Both the position numbers and the translations under genes were made by a program. The notes below the pieces were generated by a model. The model did not search any database. It was not told where the DNA came from and saw nothing but the letters and a program-made list of their open reading frames with translations. Below, one piece after another: positions 46,124 through 56,431 of a stretch of DNA of 64,000 bases. Origin of the DNA: Cadophora sp. MPI-SDFR-AT-0126 (taxonomy: Eukaryota > Ascomycota > Leotiomycetes > Helotiales > Ploettnerulaceae); the NCBI GenBank assembly GCA_020747065.1, contig JAGMVK010000009.1, positions 1,922,001 through 1,986,000 of the forward strand. Reading direction: 5' to 3'. The number at the start of each line of letters is the position of its first letter. Position 1 is the stretch's first letter.

Positions 46124-46761
46124 GATGGCTGCGAGAGCCAAGACTGGAGATGCCTGTTTGGTCGGGGAGCGAGATGTCGCTGAGAAGGAGGCTGATGATG
46201 AACTGTATGCCGGCATGCGCGTGGGTGATGTTGGTGCTGGGGTAAGTTGTCCTCGTTGGTATACTCTTCTAGTTTCCAGTTGCTGATTAGAATAGGTTTT
46301 GTGTTGAATCGGCGAGGTATCGGTCCTCTCATTACAGCCAACATCTACAGCTTCTGTGAAGTCTCGATCAACATTGTCAAATGGGCGCATAGTTGTTGGA
46401 GACGTGCTTTCTTCGTTGTGGATGCGTTTCAAAAATACCTTGGCGTGTCTTGATGTATGATTGGCGGGGAAAGTGGATGGGATATCCATGGCTCTGTAGC
46501 TGGTTAGGGGGGTTTTTGAATCTGTTCAATTTTGTAATCTGTACTGTATCATCATGGCTGTTAGAGGGAATGAAAGCCAATCAAACTCAGCCGCTTCGGC
46601 GTGCGCATTGTGAAGTCAAACAAGGTAAGTTCCGCAGATGTATCCTGGAAATACAAAAATCAGAATAATTCTGTTTCATCCACTGACCTGGTGTCACAGT
46701 CCTTTCGCTTCTCTGTCGGAGTGGATGCAGAATCTCAGGCTGAATTCGTCACCGCATCGCA

Positions 46762-47525
46762 ATGGGATCTTTCCAGGATATGAATTCCACGTGGATTTCT
46801 TCTGAGTTTGAATCAGAGGTACGTCTCCCGTCTCCTCTTAAGCTTTCCTTCCACAGTATTATTGCTGACTGTTCACCAGAAGTCACCGCGTATCGTTACT
46901 GATTGCACTCTTCGCCACCGAGCAGCTTTCGACGCATGCGGCGCCTTCGATTCCGACTGGCAACTTCACGGGGGCTACTATGTCTTTCCCCCCCTAATCC
47001 TGTCACTTATGCAGTGTACCCTTGGAATTTCACATCGGGTATATTTGCCCAGGATGAGGCTGAAGCTCATCGCACTACCAGCCGCACTTTTCGTCAATGG
47101 GGCGCTGTTGGTGGATGAAACAACTCCAATTTCGACTGGCAACTTCACGGGGGCTACTAGGTATTTTGTCCTCACCGGTACGCATTGTTCCCTTGGAATT
47201 TCTTTCAGGCATCATTGCCTCATTGTATTGGTGATCACCACTTGCCTCGGAGCCACTATCTACTACAAGGAAATCTCTTGTCGTAAGTCCGAGCCCAAGA
47301 CTTCAAGTCACCACGGTATACCGCCCTGTCTGACAAAAACTTTTTATACAACAGCCTAGACGTCGCGAGCGCAATCAACAAACCTGTGATGAGTCTCGTG
47401 CTCATCAGCAGCTGTTCAATACCGAGCCGGGTAACACATGGGTCGTCCCCAGATACCTTTCTGAAAGACCTACAGTCATTCTAGTCCTGCGCATTGTACC
47501 CTTGGAATTTCAATGCAGCCCATAG
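46762..47525 (+). CDS. Orphan protein candidate with two hydrophobic segments (209 aa)
   Basis: Exons 46762-46818, 46880-47281 and 47355-47525 all join in phase 0 with GTACGT/GTAAGT donors and CCAG/ACAG acceptors. Intron 1 has a GCTGAC branch site. The product starts MGSFQDMNSTWISSEFESE. Hydrophobic stretches are KLIALPAALFVNGALLV and LIVLVITTCLGATIYY. The coding DNA contains an imperfect duplication (46954-46980 and 47133-47159) read in different frames in its two copies. If intron 2 is not used the frame reads on to 47359. No family is recognised. Confidence 0.42.
46954..47510 (+). repeat. Imperfect direct repeats
   Basis: A 27-bp identical segment, CGACTGGCAACTTCACGGGG plus GCTACTA, occurs at 46954-46980 and 47133-47159, 179 bp apart. 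A second element with core CCTTGGAATTTC follows at about 47020, 47191 and 47500. Together they look like a 170-180-bp tandem unit with a partial third copy. Confidence 0.7.
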
Positions 47526-47555
47526 CTGCAACACCAAAGCACGCTACTCGAAGTG

Positions 47556-47888
47556 ATGGGGAGTTCCTGGGCCATTAATCGAGTACGACGAATACGACCC
47601 GCCTTGGTTCCACCAACAGCCCAGATCCAAGTGTCGCAGGAAGAGGTCGACGCCAGCAACAGTCTGAAGCGGAAAGCCAGAGACCTCACTGGCAAGACAC
47701 CAAACACCGAGAGCAGCGAGTGGCATGAGGTGAAGAACGCGAAGGCTATCACTGGCGAGACTCCAAACACCAAGAGCAACAAGCAGCATGATGTGAAGAC
47801 CGCGACGGCTGTCACTGAGTTGCCGAAGAGAGAGTGTCGGGAGCATGTCCCCATAGAATTTCACTTTTCGCATGATACCCTGTGGTGA
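47556..47888 (+). CDS. Small basic/charged protein with 21-residue tandem repeat (110 aa candidate)
   Basis: Single open frame from the ATG at 47556. Residues from about 45 contain two copies of a 21-residue unit (TGKTPNTESSEWHEVKNAKA and TGETPNTKSNKQHDVKTATA, each plus one residue), and a third copy begins. Third-codon positions in the repeats are strongly G/C-rich, as in expressed genes here, which favours this strand over the overlapping minus frames. A Lys/Arg pair (LKRKARD) could be a nuclear localisation signal. Upstream exons may exist. Function unknown. Confidence 0.45.
   Translation: MGSSWAINRVRRIRPALVPPTAQIQVSQEEVDASNSLKRKARDLTGKTPNTESSEWHEVKNAKAITGETPNTKSNKQHDVKTATAVTELPKRECREHVPIEFHFSHDTLW
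47688..47819 (+). repeat. 63-bp tandem repeat, 2.1 copies
   Basis: Units begin with ACTGGC at 47688 and 47751, and the next starts at 47814. The spacing of 63 bp keeps the reading frame. Confidence 0.8.
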
Positions 47889-48489
47889 GCCTTAAGCTCA
47901 TCCACCCCACACGATCATGCGACATATTACATGTTAAAGCTTTACCTAATGAAGGTCAGCTCAGTTCAGAGCGCATTCAGTCATGGTGTGATCTCTTCTG
48001 TACACGTAGAATCCATGGACTTCAAATATTACTATCTCATGCCTGACTCTTTCATACGTGTCCACCTCCTGCTATACTAAATTAAATCCTCTCAAACGAT
48101 ACACTCCATTTCCGTCCCCTAATGAAGATGCACAATCCCGCCAGATCGAAAGGGCCTTGCTTGACCGGGCGCTTTTGAGCGGCCAACGCAAGTAGAAGCG
48201 AGCCACGATATTGGCGCTGTAACTCAACAGCTCCTGTTTCTTTAAAGAAAAATCTAATTGAATAAGGCATCGTGTTGAAAGCTTACACATCATCTCTTTG
48301 GAACAATAAAAGCAGGTGCACTCAGTCCGGGCAGCTGATCACGCTGCTTCAACGAGGCTGCGGCGCTGCGGCAAAAGCAATTTTCCCACACCAGTCAAAA
48401 CATCGAATGGTGTAATGTGGGGCAACTCTCAACACCTCCATTCCACAACACGATCGCACTAGAGAGGTTGAACACTGTCCGCTCTTCCT
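47889..48489. other. Intergenic region
   Basis: 600 bp with short frames on both strands. Nothing is recognised. Confidence 0.35.
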
Positions 48490-48823
48490 ATGGAGCCGAG
48501 CACACAGGTTTCACGCAGGACTACAAAGAAAGAGCTCGCAGAGAGATTACTCCGCTTGGTAGGACGACACGTAGATCAGCACAATGAAGAGGTTTTCAGA
48601 GAGGTACATTTGATCTTTCGTGATGTATCCCCATTAACTAACTTCTAATCTAGTATTCCTTGGATCCTATCATCACAATTTCGAAAAACCTGATATCATC
48701 AGAGGCTCCAGGCTGGACGTGGATGGACATCCCGTATGTCCTGTCTCTGAGACCCTGACTGGTCTTCCTGTATGGTTGAAAGTTCACATTCACAGATCAG
48801 CGTGTCCTGGATATACAACTTGA
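48490..48823 (+). CDS. Small spliced orphan ORF (73 aa candidate)
   Basis: Exons 48490-48603, 48654-48733 and 48796-48823 close in phase to a TGA. Intron 1 (GTACAT...CTAG) carries the branch motif CTAACT, and intron 2 has a CTGACT branch. The start reads MEPSTQVSRRTTKKELAERL, a basic helix; then an aromatic patch APGWTWMDIP. No family is known. Confidence 0.35.
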
Positions 48824-49309
48824 GATGTACGATTGCCCTCAGAACTGCTCACAGGTTTGTCTTTGGGGTATCACTCGCATCTTGATTATTTACAATTGAG
48901 ATCCCGGTGCCCGTGTGAATGCACGTGTTATGTCCATGTTGTAAGTCCAACCCCAGTGACCGGGAGCCCACCGCCACTGATCATCAGCATCTTCCTTTGC
49001 TCTCTGTGCCCCCACTAATCGAGATCAGTCTAGCTCGGGGTGGAATAGATGGACACGACTTACTAGCCTGGAGTATTGGTGGCAGCTTAATTGGAGCATC
49101 ACTTGTCGTGTCAAGCAGAGACAGAACTTCCTTGGCTTGCCTAGCGTGGAGCTGGTTCATTTCTTGAGATGGTTCTGCAGAATTGGATAGTTCTGTAGAC
49201 TTCAGTAGAGTGTCAGGATTAACGAATATATTCCTCACCAATTGAAGGTTGCACCGTTGTCCAATGTGTTGCTGGAAGGGATGGAGCGAGGCGATCGAGT
49301 CGAGGAAGC
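48824..49309. other. Intergenic region
   Basis: About 490 bp between an orphan candidate and the convergent minus-strand gene. Nothing is recognised. Confidence 0.35.
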
Positions 49310-49816
49310 TTAGTCTCGACTTTGCTGCTTAGTAGAGATCATCTGCTTGTAAAAGGGTAAACTACCTCTTGCATAATTAAGCTTGTTCATCCACGGGGGA
49401 ATGAAGTCGTTAATATATTCCTTGCCACAAAGCCTCGCCAGGTGCTCCCTCGCCTCAATCGACAAAGCATAAATTTTAGCGAATATGGCCCTGCTATTCC
49501 TTGTTCCACAGTACAGGACCAGGAGACTCATAGGGCCTCCATGCTTATAGAATACCGTCTCGATATCGTCATCCCTGTACTGAGAATTATAGCATGCTCG
49601 GACGATCAGCTCAATCTGACCCTTGGGGATCCAATCAGGTTTGGTTTCGGCGAGTGCTTTCCGGATGGAGTCAATGAGGTGAAGAACCTTGATTGAGTCG
49701 TATAAAGTATACGAGTACTCTTCCAGTTCCCCGGCCTCCTCTACTGAAGCCGTGAGGACGAAGTTTTGAATCACCTTTGAGGCTTCATCCATCGCGTCCT
49801 TGACCGAACTGGTCAT
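49310..49816 (-). CDS. Hypothetical cytosolic protein (168 aa)
   Basis: Uninterrupted frame from an ATG at 49816 to a stop at 49310. Predicted soluble and mostly helical: acidic N-terminus (MTSSVKDAMDEASKVIQNFV), middle KPDWIPKGQIELIVRACYNS, and a conserved-looking end (IPPWMNKLNYARGSLPFYKQ). Length, composition and lack of a credible rival frame support a real gene. I recognise no domain. It stands alone among small orphan candidates and decayed sequence. Confidence 0.6.
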   Translation of the reverse strand: MTSSVKDAMDEASKVIQNFVLTASVEEAGELEEYSYTLYDSIKVLHLIDSIRKALAETKPDWIPKGQIELIVRACYNSQYRDDDIETVFYKHGGPMSLLVLYCGTRNSRAIFAKIYALSIEAREHLARLCGKEYINDFIPPWMNKLNYARGSLPFYKQMISTKQQSRD

Positions 49817-52800
49817 GGCGAAATCGAAATGTGAAATTATGGAAATTGGTTAAGGCTGCAGTCAATCAACCGCCCGACGGCCGAAAGATAGAATGAAGTG
49901 TGAGGCAATATCCGGAAACCTGAGGATACGGAGACAAGGCTGGGGTTTGGTGAAATCTTTCGGTCCGACTCACCGACTTTTGGTGTAACTTTAGACCCCA
50001 CCAAAATATGATGAGTAGAAGTTGTAACCTCCAAAACTCCACCAGTCCTTCGTGAATCTACTCCCAAAAGGTGTCGTTCTGAGATCATTAATCTGAATAC
50101 TCAACTGCATGTCTGCGAATTGTGTGACGCTGTGGGTTCTTAAGCTGTCGGCTCGGAAAGCGGCTCGAATTGACCAAAGACTACAACTTGCGACCTCTGG
50201 CTACAGAGTTTGATGCGACGTATAAGACGTTTCGCTTGCGGAACATATCTCTGGAATGTCAAGCATCACATGTAGAGCGTCATCGTGGTGGTCCTCCGCC
50301 TCATATAATTAAAGATATAGGCGTATATATAGTGTCGTTGCATGAGAGGGAGCTAGACCGGCAATAGGACGAGCTAGTGGGTGCAACTATACGAGGGGCT
50401 ACAGGATCAAAAGGCCAGTAAATCAGGCCTCGAAATCTCTCGAGAGGGCCAAATATACTGCGGCATAAAGGAAAGAAACAGATATATCAACACCGATATC
50501 ATGAGACTTGCATCGGCAGTACTTCCTTCGAGATCGATACCCAGACCAAAGCTAGGATGAAGGACAAGGCCTGCCAGGATAAGAGCCTACAGATAGTTTG
50601 GGATTTCCTGCCGTTACTTCATCCGCTCGAATCTTTTATTAGAAGGATCTCCCATTACATTGTGGTGGTAAGAGAAGAATGCTTGAATGGCTCAAGGTGC
50701 TGTGACCAGTCTGCAGGAAAATAGGGTGCTTGGGAGATGCTCCAGGTGAGACGGGTACCTTAGATGCCTCTAATGAGACTCATGCCCCGAGCTACGAGTA
50801 GCCTTCTGTTCAATGAGCCTTCGAGTCATGCTGACCCACTGGGTTGTGGGTCGCGAATTGATCACTGACGATATCGAGATGACGGTACCAACCTCTGTAG
50901 AGATGGATGGCTCTACAAAACACTGATAATGTTGTGCCTCTTCCAGCGATGAAACTATTGACCAAAACCAAAGGAATCACATATCTCCAAGTTTGAGTCT
51001 ACTAATGGTATGTTGCTCATCTAGCAATTGCATCTTGATCACCTTGCTGGTTGCTATCTAACTTACATAGATCCAAACTTTCGTAATAAGCCCAAAGCAG
51101 AGAGCCGAGTGTCTCCAGATCCTCAGCCACCAGCATATCGACATCTTCGGTCCTCGCTAGACTCCTTACCTTCGATTGTCCAAAAGTGACTTTGCGAAGT
51201 CTCAACCTTTGAATGCCTCTACTGCAGCTTCGATCTCCAAGAGCCCACTGAGACAATGGGCTGCAAACCCAGTTCGTGGATTCATCTAGACCATGTTCCT
51301 CAAGACGCCAAGGTCAAGAGCAGCTTTCGTTCGATTGTCCAAGAGCTTCTTTTCCCTGAATTCCTTTTTTCGGAAATGAATTGACATAGACCCTTCCCTA
51401 ATCAGCCTTGACGGCATTCTCTCCAGAAGCTTCTGCTCTTTCATGGGTCTCCATCGGTCGCTTTTGCTATTCATCTAAGAAACGTTGGCACAGTGAATTT
51501 CCTCTTCACTCGGGTTTACCACTTTAACGTTACTTGCATGGGCTGTCTTCTAGGACACATGTTACACTTCAGAAAGCCGATCTACGAGTGCAACATCCAG
51601 TGTCTTCGTAGAGAGAGACTGAACGTCAGCATATGGGACTTTCGCTTCATGGGACCACCAAGGATGAGCGCCGTTCCCACCTTCAGACAATGCCTCGAAG
51701 TTGAAAAGATGCACGAGGATAATAAGTGTTCGCCTATGAGCAAGAAAAGCAACATCTGTGGTGAGAAGCTGGCTCTTTATTAGCGAATTTAGCACCCTTG
51801 ATATAGGAGCATGTTCGCAATGCAGGAACTCTCCGTGATGCAATCAACTGGTTCGACGCATGGCCGAACTTCGAGAGTTGGCATATTCATTGTCCAAGTG
51901 AGCTTTTGAGAACTCACAATCACAGTCTGCAGCATAGAAAGCCCCCGGAGTTGGTGGCCAGCGATGCTGGTTCCCTCAACGGTCCTAAGCAACATTTTAC
52001 CGTTCTTGAGATGTCTGTCTCTCGCGCCACTGTCGAGCGAAAGCCACTATTGGAGATGAACGATCTGCCTGATCGGTGCTCGTTGTCTTTCACCTCTTCC
52101 GGAATTATCCTCATTATTTGTTTCTATCTTTCAGCGAGAAGGTAGTAGTGAAGTTTATTCCTGGAGGTAAGTACTTGCTGTGGTTCTTTCAATTCACCGG
52201 ACATACAATTCTCTTGCTGACTCTTGACCTCCTCCAGCAAAGATTTGAATACCTCGCAACTTTTCGCAAGCTTTCAGCCTACACGATTGCTTGATGCGGC
52301 AACCTTGGCTTTGTTTTTTTGACTCTCCGCCTTTGTGTATAAGCACTTACGAAAGATATGATCGACGGATACTCAGGAGGACTATTTGTGTTGATTGCAC
52401 ATTTGTTCACCTCGACTTCATTAGACAGGTCTCGACTGTTATCAGCTTCTGGATGTTGGAGAACATGGTCATTACTCATCAAGGAGCCAAAACGACTGCC
52501 TGAAGAGGAGCTTCCATCAACGGCACACTTCCTAATGTTGGCGGTGCTAGCCGTCACCATCTTCCTCCATGTGGCCTGCACGAGTGGTTCTCTACTTCTA
52601 GTATTTCCTGCTGGTATTCTAGGCATTACAGCTCGGCCCCAGGATCGGCTAACCACGCTGGGATTGTTGTTGTAGTCTGCATTGTTTGGCGAAAACCTTG
52701 GGTCTCCAAATTCTTCGCAACGATGGGGCGGTCCGAAAGCAGGTATGGAATATCTTGCGTGTAAAAATGACAGTCTACTGATGTCTCGCAGGCTTTGTCA

Positions 52801-53964
52801 TCGTACTGGGACATCGGGTGGCACCCTACAGGGAAACGATCAAGCTCGAGAGGAAGTGCTGGCGAGTCGAGTAATGCCCGACTGACAGGATTATTTGCAT
52901 GTAAGAAGTCTTTCTCATCCGTCACCTTATTCCAGACTGACTTTGTCAGCTTCTAATCATGCGTGGTTCATCCGGAAAGTCCAATACGATTATTACGTCT
53001 CGATTTCTCTACTTGTAGCCTTGAGGGAAATCACCTTCACAGCTGGGCAAACGTCACTTCGCTAGCATCAGCTCCGGAATCCTTCAACTGAAATCCAGCT
53101 GCTGCCCACACGGAATCTTAACTCACTCCGGTCCTCAAAGTTCTCATCCGAGTATTACTACCACCAAAATTCACTGGGCACCGTTATAACTGGGACTACT
53201 GAGTGACTGAGTGATCGACAATGTTATACTGCAACATTCCTCAGCTCGCCAAAGCTTGAGCAATCGCAAGAGGTGACCAGACTGTAGGAGTTCGAGAGTG
53301 TTGCAATGTCTGCTTCTTCTGTGGCAATTGACGGGATGTAGGTCGGAGGTTCGGCCGTGGATTACTGCACGAGTGGTGCGGGAAAATTACGAATAAAACT
53401 TAACACTGTAACATCAACAAGTGAAGCAGAAGCTTCATTTCGTATGTTCTTTCCTTTGTAATGTAACGTGAAATTGACTCGATTGTGGCGAATTGTATCC
53501 TGCTTGGTGATGTGTCTGTTGACGGAGTCCGGAACGGCACATTAAAGCAACGACGAGCGACACGCCCGGCCAGGATTCAGTGCCACAGGCTTCAATTTTA
53601 TAACAACCTCAATGGACCTCCAGATACGACCCAGCAGTCAAGTATCAGGACCCCTCTACTGTATCGCGCGTTATCACGACTTCTCACTTTCAGGACAATG
53701 CATTGTTACCTGAGTCGCATACAACTTGCATATTCCTTCAGTACTCTGTGTCGCAAGAAGAAGTACACTTGGACACCAGAAGGCCTTTAAAGGTTGTTTC
53801 TATAGAATAAATGTCAAACGAGGTGAAAAGCTTCAAAAGGGACACGGATTTGAACATAAGGCGCCATCAAGAATGAGTGTGATATGCCCCGAGAGATGAA
53901 TCCACCTATCAACCGGTACGAAGGATCGCGCCATGAGCCAGCTGTCTTCGGCTACTCCAAGCAG
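49817..53964. other. 4.1-kb stretch of fragmentary coding-like sequence
   Basis: No complete gene could be built. On the minus strand, 51256-51070 (RLRLRKVTFGQ, DLETLGSLLWAYYESLDL) ends at a GTAAGT donor and continues after a TAG acceptor to a stop at 50977, so it may be the end of a gene whose front (51474-51290, MNSKSDRWRPMKEQKLLERM) cannot be joined with a credible intron. A frame at 52358-52675 on + is hydrophobic, while 52279-52925 on minus has rival frames. 50160-50660 looks like decayed coding sequence with several stops. Confidence 0.35.
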
Positions 53965-54767
53965 TCAACTTTGAATATAAGATTTCTCCCTCTCCTCTTC
54001 CCCCAAATCATGCACCATCCCAAATTGTAGAGGTAAAGATAGATACAGTTCGTGGTATAACTTCGCATCGTGAGGAAGACCCTTCAACAAGTCAGTTTTC
54101 ACCTCGTAGATGAAATTGACATGGAATAACTCACATTGAATAGAACGGCATGTCAACCCGGCACCACAACTTCTGCACCCATTCGGAGCGGGATTCCAGA
54201 GACCACAAGAGCCTCCCACGCCGAGCGGACAGGATGCAGCAGCTGTGGTTGCGGGTGGTGTTGCTGTTACGGTGACAGTACGGGTACTTGTGCTGGTGCT
54301 CTTGGAGGTCGTTGGCTGAAAAATAATTCTGAGTTAGTACTGCTCTTTACTATCCAATCAAGAAGTGAGTGGCATGTTGAGCTCCAAAGATCTCAATCAA
54401 TCTTGTGCCAAACAAAATAAATCGGCAGATGCTCACTGGCTTTCCTGAGACGGTCACGATAACGGTAGACGTTGATGTCGTTAGTGGAGTAACTGGGATA
54501 TTGTCAGCATTGAAGAAGGAGAAGGTCGAGATACTCAACTGACCCGTCACAGTGACGATGGTCACAGTGTCTAGGAGTTGTTAGTCATGCTTGGGAATTT
54601 TCAGAATAGTCTACCGCGTACTAGTCACCGTGACAACAACTTGCTGAGAAACAAAAGTACCCATCTTAGCTTTGCTACTATCTCCAGGGGGATATTGATG
54701 AACCTACACTGGCAACAAACCCCGCAAGCGCAAGCAAAGAAGCGGTTGTCAAGTAGGAGAATTGCAT
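53965..54767 (-). CDS. Small secreted Thr-rich protein with Cys-rich C-terminus
   Basis: Five exons, 54767-54708, 54643-54622, 54570-54544, 54492-54437 and 54315-53965, close in phase to 171 aa. Exon 1 encodes a signal peptide (MQFSYLTTASLLALAGFVAS). The next tiny exons encode a beta/Thr-Val repeat region (VVVTVTNTVTIVTVT, then STSTVIVTVSGKP, STSTRTVTVTATPPA), probably O-mannosylated. Then comes a six-to-seven Cys motif (SCPLGVGGSCGLWNPAPNGC, then RSCGAGLTCRSIQC). The last Cys codon spans a possible GTGAGT donor, so the 60 residues after it in the read-through frame may be spliced away. It looks like a cell-wall or effector-type small secreted protein; no named family. Confidence 0.65.
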
Positions 54768-55366
54768 GATGATGCTTGAACCTTGGAAACTTGGTCTTAG
54801 TAGGTAGCCTGAGGAGCTGAAGTATAGGGCAAACTCTTAAGAGCAGGACTAAAAGCTTTCTTGGGTCCCACGTTCCAACTTATAGCACCAAAATAGAAAC
54901 GTCCGATCCTCCATCTTCTCCGGCTCCATGCGCCGAAATGCAGCCTCGATTATGCCTGTAGTCGGAAAATTTGGTTTAAACTCCTCCAATTAAGTTTCAA
55001 TCAATTTCTGATATAGATGACAGGCCCGACAGGCGGGAAGCTGGCTAAACATACCAAAAAGCCCGACCAGATATTTAAATACATCCCTGCTCGCTTCTAA
55101 AAGAGCGGTCATAGATAAGAATCATATATAAAATGTAATTAACGTCCCGAGGAAGTCTGATAGGACGGTCACCTGGATGCTTGTTCCATACCCGGTACAT
55201 ATTGGAGCAGAACAATGTGGGGTGTTTTGTGCAACTATCAAGCTGAGTGAACCGCGAGTGAAAAAGAGCTTCTCACTAGACTGTCAATATCATATTTGGC
55301 ACAGAGTACATCGACGCTTCAGTGGATATCTAAGAGGTAGAAGTTGTTTGAGTGAGCTGGGCTCGG
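54768..55366. other. Intergenic region
   Basis: This is the promoter of the small secreted protein gene and the 3' flank of the alcohol dehydrogenase. It is AT-rich at 54950-55140, with nothing else seen. Confidence 0.4.
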
Positions 55367-56431
55367 TTACTTCTCTCCAGATGCAAACAAAACCCCTCGA
55401 TACCTGGTCCTACCAACCCTCAACTTCTCCATGCTCCTCTCAATTCCAGCCTTAGTCATCTCATCGCGATCCACCACGGGTGCCACACCGTTGCGGGCAG
55501 CGAACTGTAGCATGTTCGTGTAATCAGATTTTGTCGGCATGGTGAATACGACTCGTATTCTGTTCATCATAGAACCCATCTGTGGGATATCCAATGTTGC
55601 CTTAGGATCGACCACTGTGAGAGGGTACAAAGTACCACCAGGGGCCATAACTGGGTAAAATAGGTTCCAGTCTGGATTGATAGAAGCGGTGATGAGGAGA
55701 TGGTTGACTTTCCTGGGAACGCTCATCTCAGTCATCCCCTTTGTTGCAACAAAGTGCGTAGCGCCCATCTTGAATGCCTCGTCCTTCTTCGACTCAGTCG
55801 AGCTGAAAACGACCACCTCAGTCCCCATGGCCTTTGCAAACTGTACAGCCAGGTGTCCAAGGCCCCCTACCCCGACAATTCCAACAGTTTCGTAGGGTTT
55901 GACATTGTTCATGAGTGCAGCCCATACCGTGATCCCGCCGCACATCAATGGAGCGGCAGCGTCAGAGGAGAGCTCAGCGGGAACCACTGAAAGGTATTCC
56001 TCAGAGCGAACAGCTGCTTCACCAAAGCTTCCTGAATCGGTGCCGTTAAAGCCGTAAATTTGATGGGTTTCGCAGCCGATCTGGTATCCCTCCAAGCATG
56101 AAGCACATTCTCCGCATGAGCCATTGACATAACCCCAGGCTACTCTATCTCCACTACACGTCTGTGAATATGGATAAATAGAGTTGGATAGATGCTATAC
56201 TCACACTTTTAGGTGCTTGACCTTGGGCCCGAGTTCCTTCACCACCCCGACTCCCTCGTGACCTAATGCGATCCCGTATCTGAGAAAATGTTCATCGGTT
56301 CCACAGAGACCTGAGTGGGTGATAGAGAGCAGCACTTGATCATTGACGAGTGCTGGCCTCTCGGTAATATCCTCAACGATACGGCCAGTCGCAGCATCGC
56401 CACGGAAGACTTTGAACTTATAAGTTGACAT
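55367..56431 (-). CDS. Zinc-dependent medium-chain alcohol dehydrogenase
   Basis: Exons 56431-56205 and 56153-55367 give 337 aa. The active-site zinc Cys is in GLCGTDEHFL and the paired GHE in LGHEGVGVV. The structural zinc loop has four Cys in CGECASCLEGYQIGC. The Rossmann glycine motif is GVGGLGHLAVQFAKAMG. These place it in the cinnamyl-alcohol/NADP-dependent ADH branch of the MDR superfamily, which reduces aldehydes or oxidises primary alcohols in the cytosol. It is slightly short; the region between the two zinc-ligand motifs (HFLRYGIALGHE) is compact, but no ligand is lost. The acceptor at 56154 was chosen because it yields VGDRVAWGY. The substrate is not determinable. Confidence 0.93.

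Noticed and set aside
46116..46359. A 64-aa two-exon ORF starting at 46116
   Set aside because: It overlaps the last codons of the better-supported proline-rich gene and would need a separate promoter inside it. The splice sites (GTAAGT, GCTGAT, TAG) are good, so it may be part of another transcript.
50160..50660. Possible transposon or decayed gene
   Set aside because: The frame is broken by several stops, there are no terminal repeats or target duplications and no recognisable protein motif.
52279..52925. Minus-strand frames 52656-52279 and 52925-52626 as one gene
   Set aside because: No ATG start and no credible intron joins them; the + strand has an equally open hydrophobic frame.
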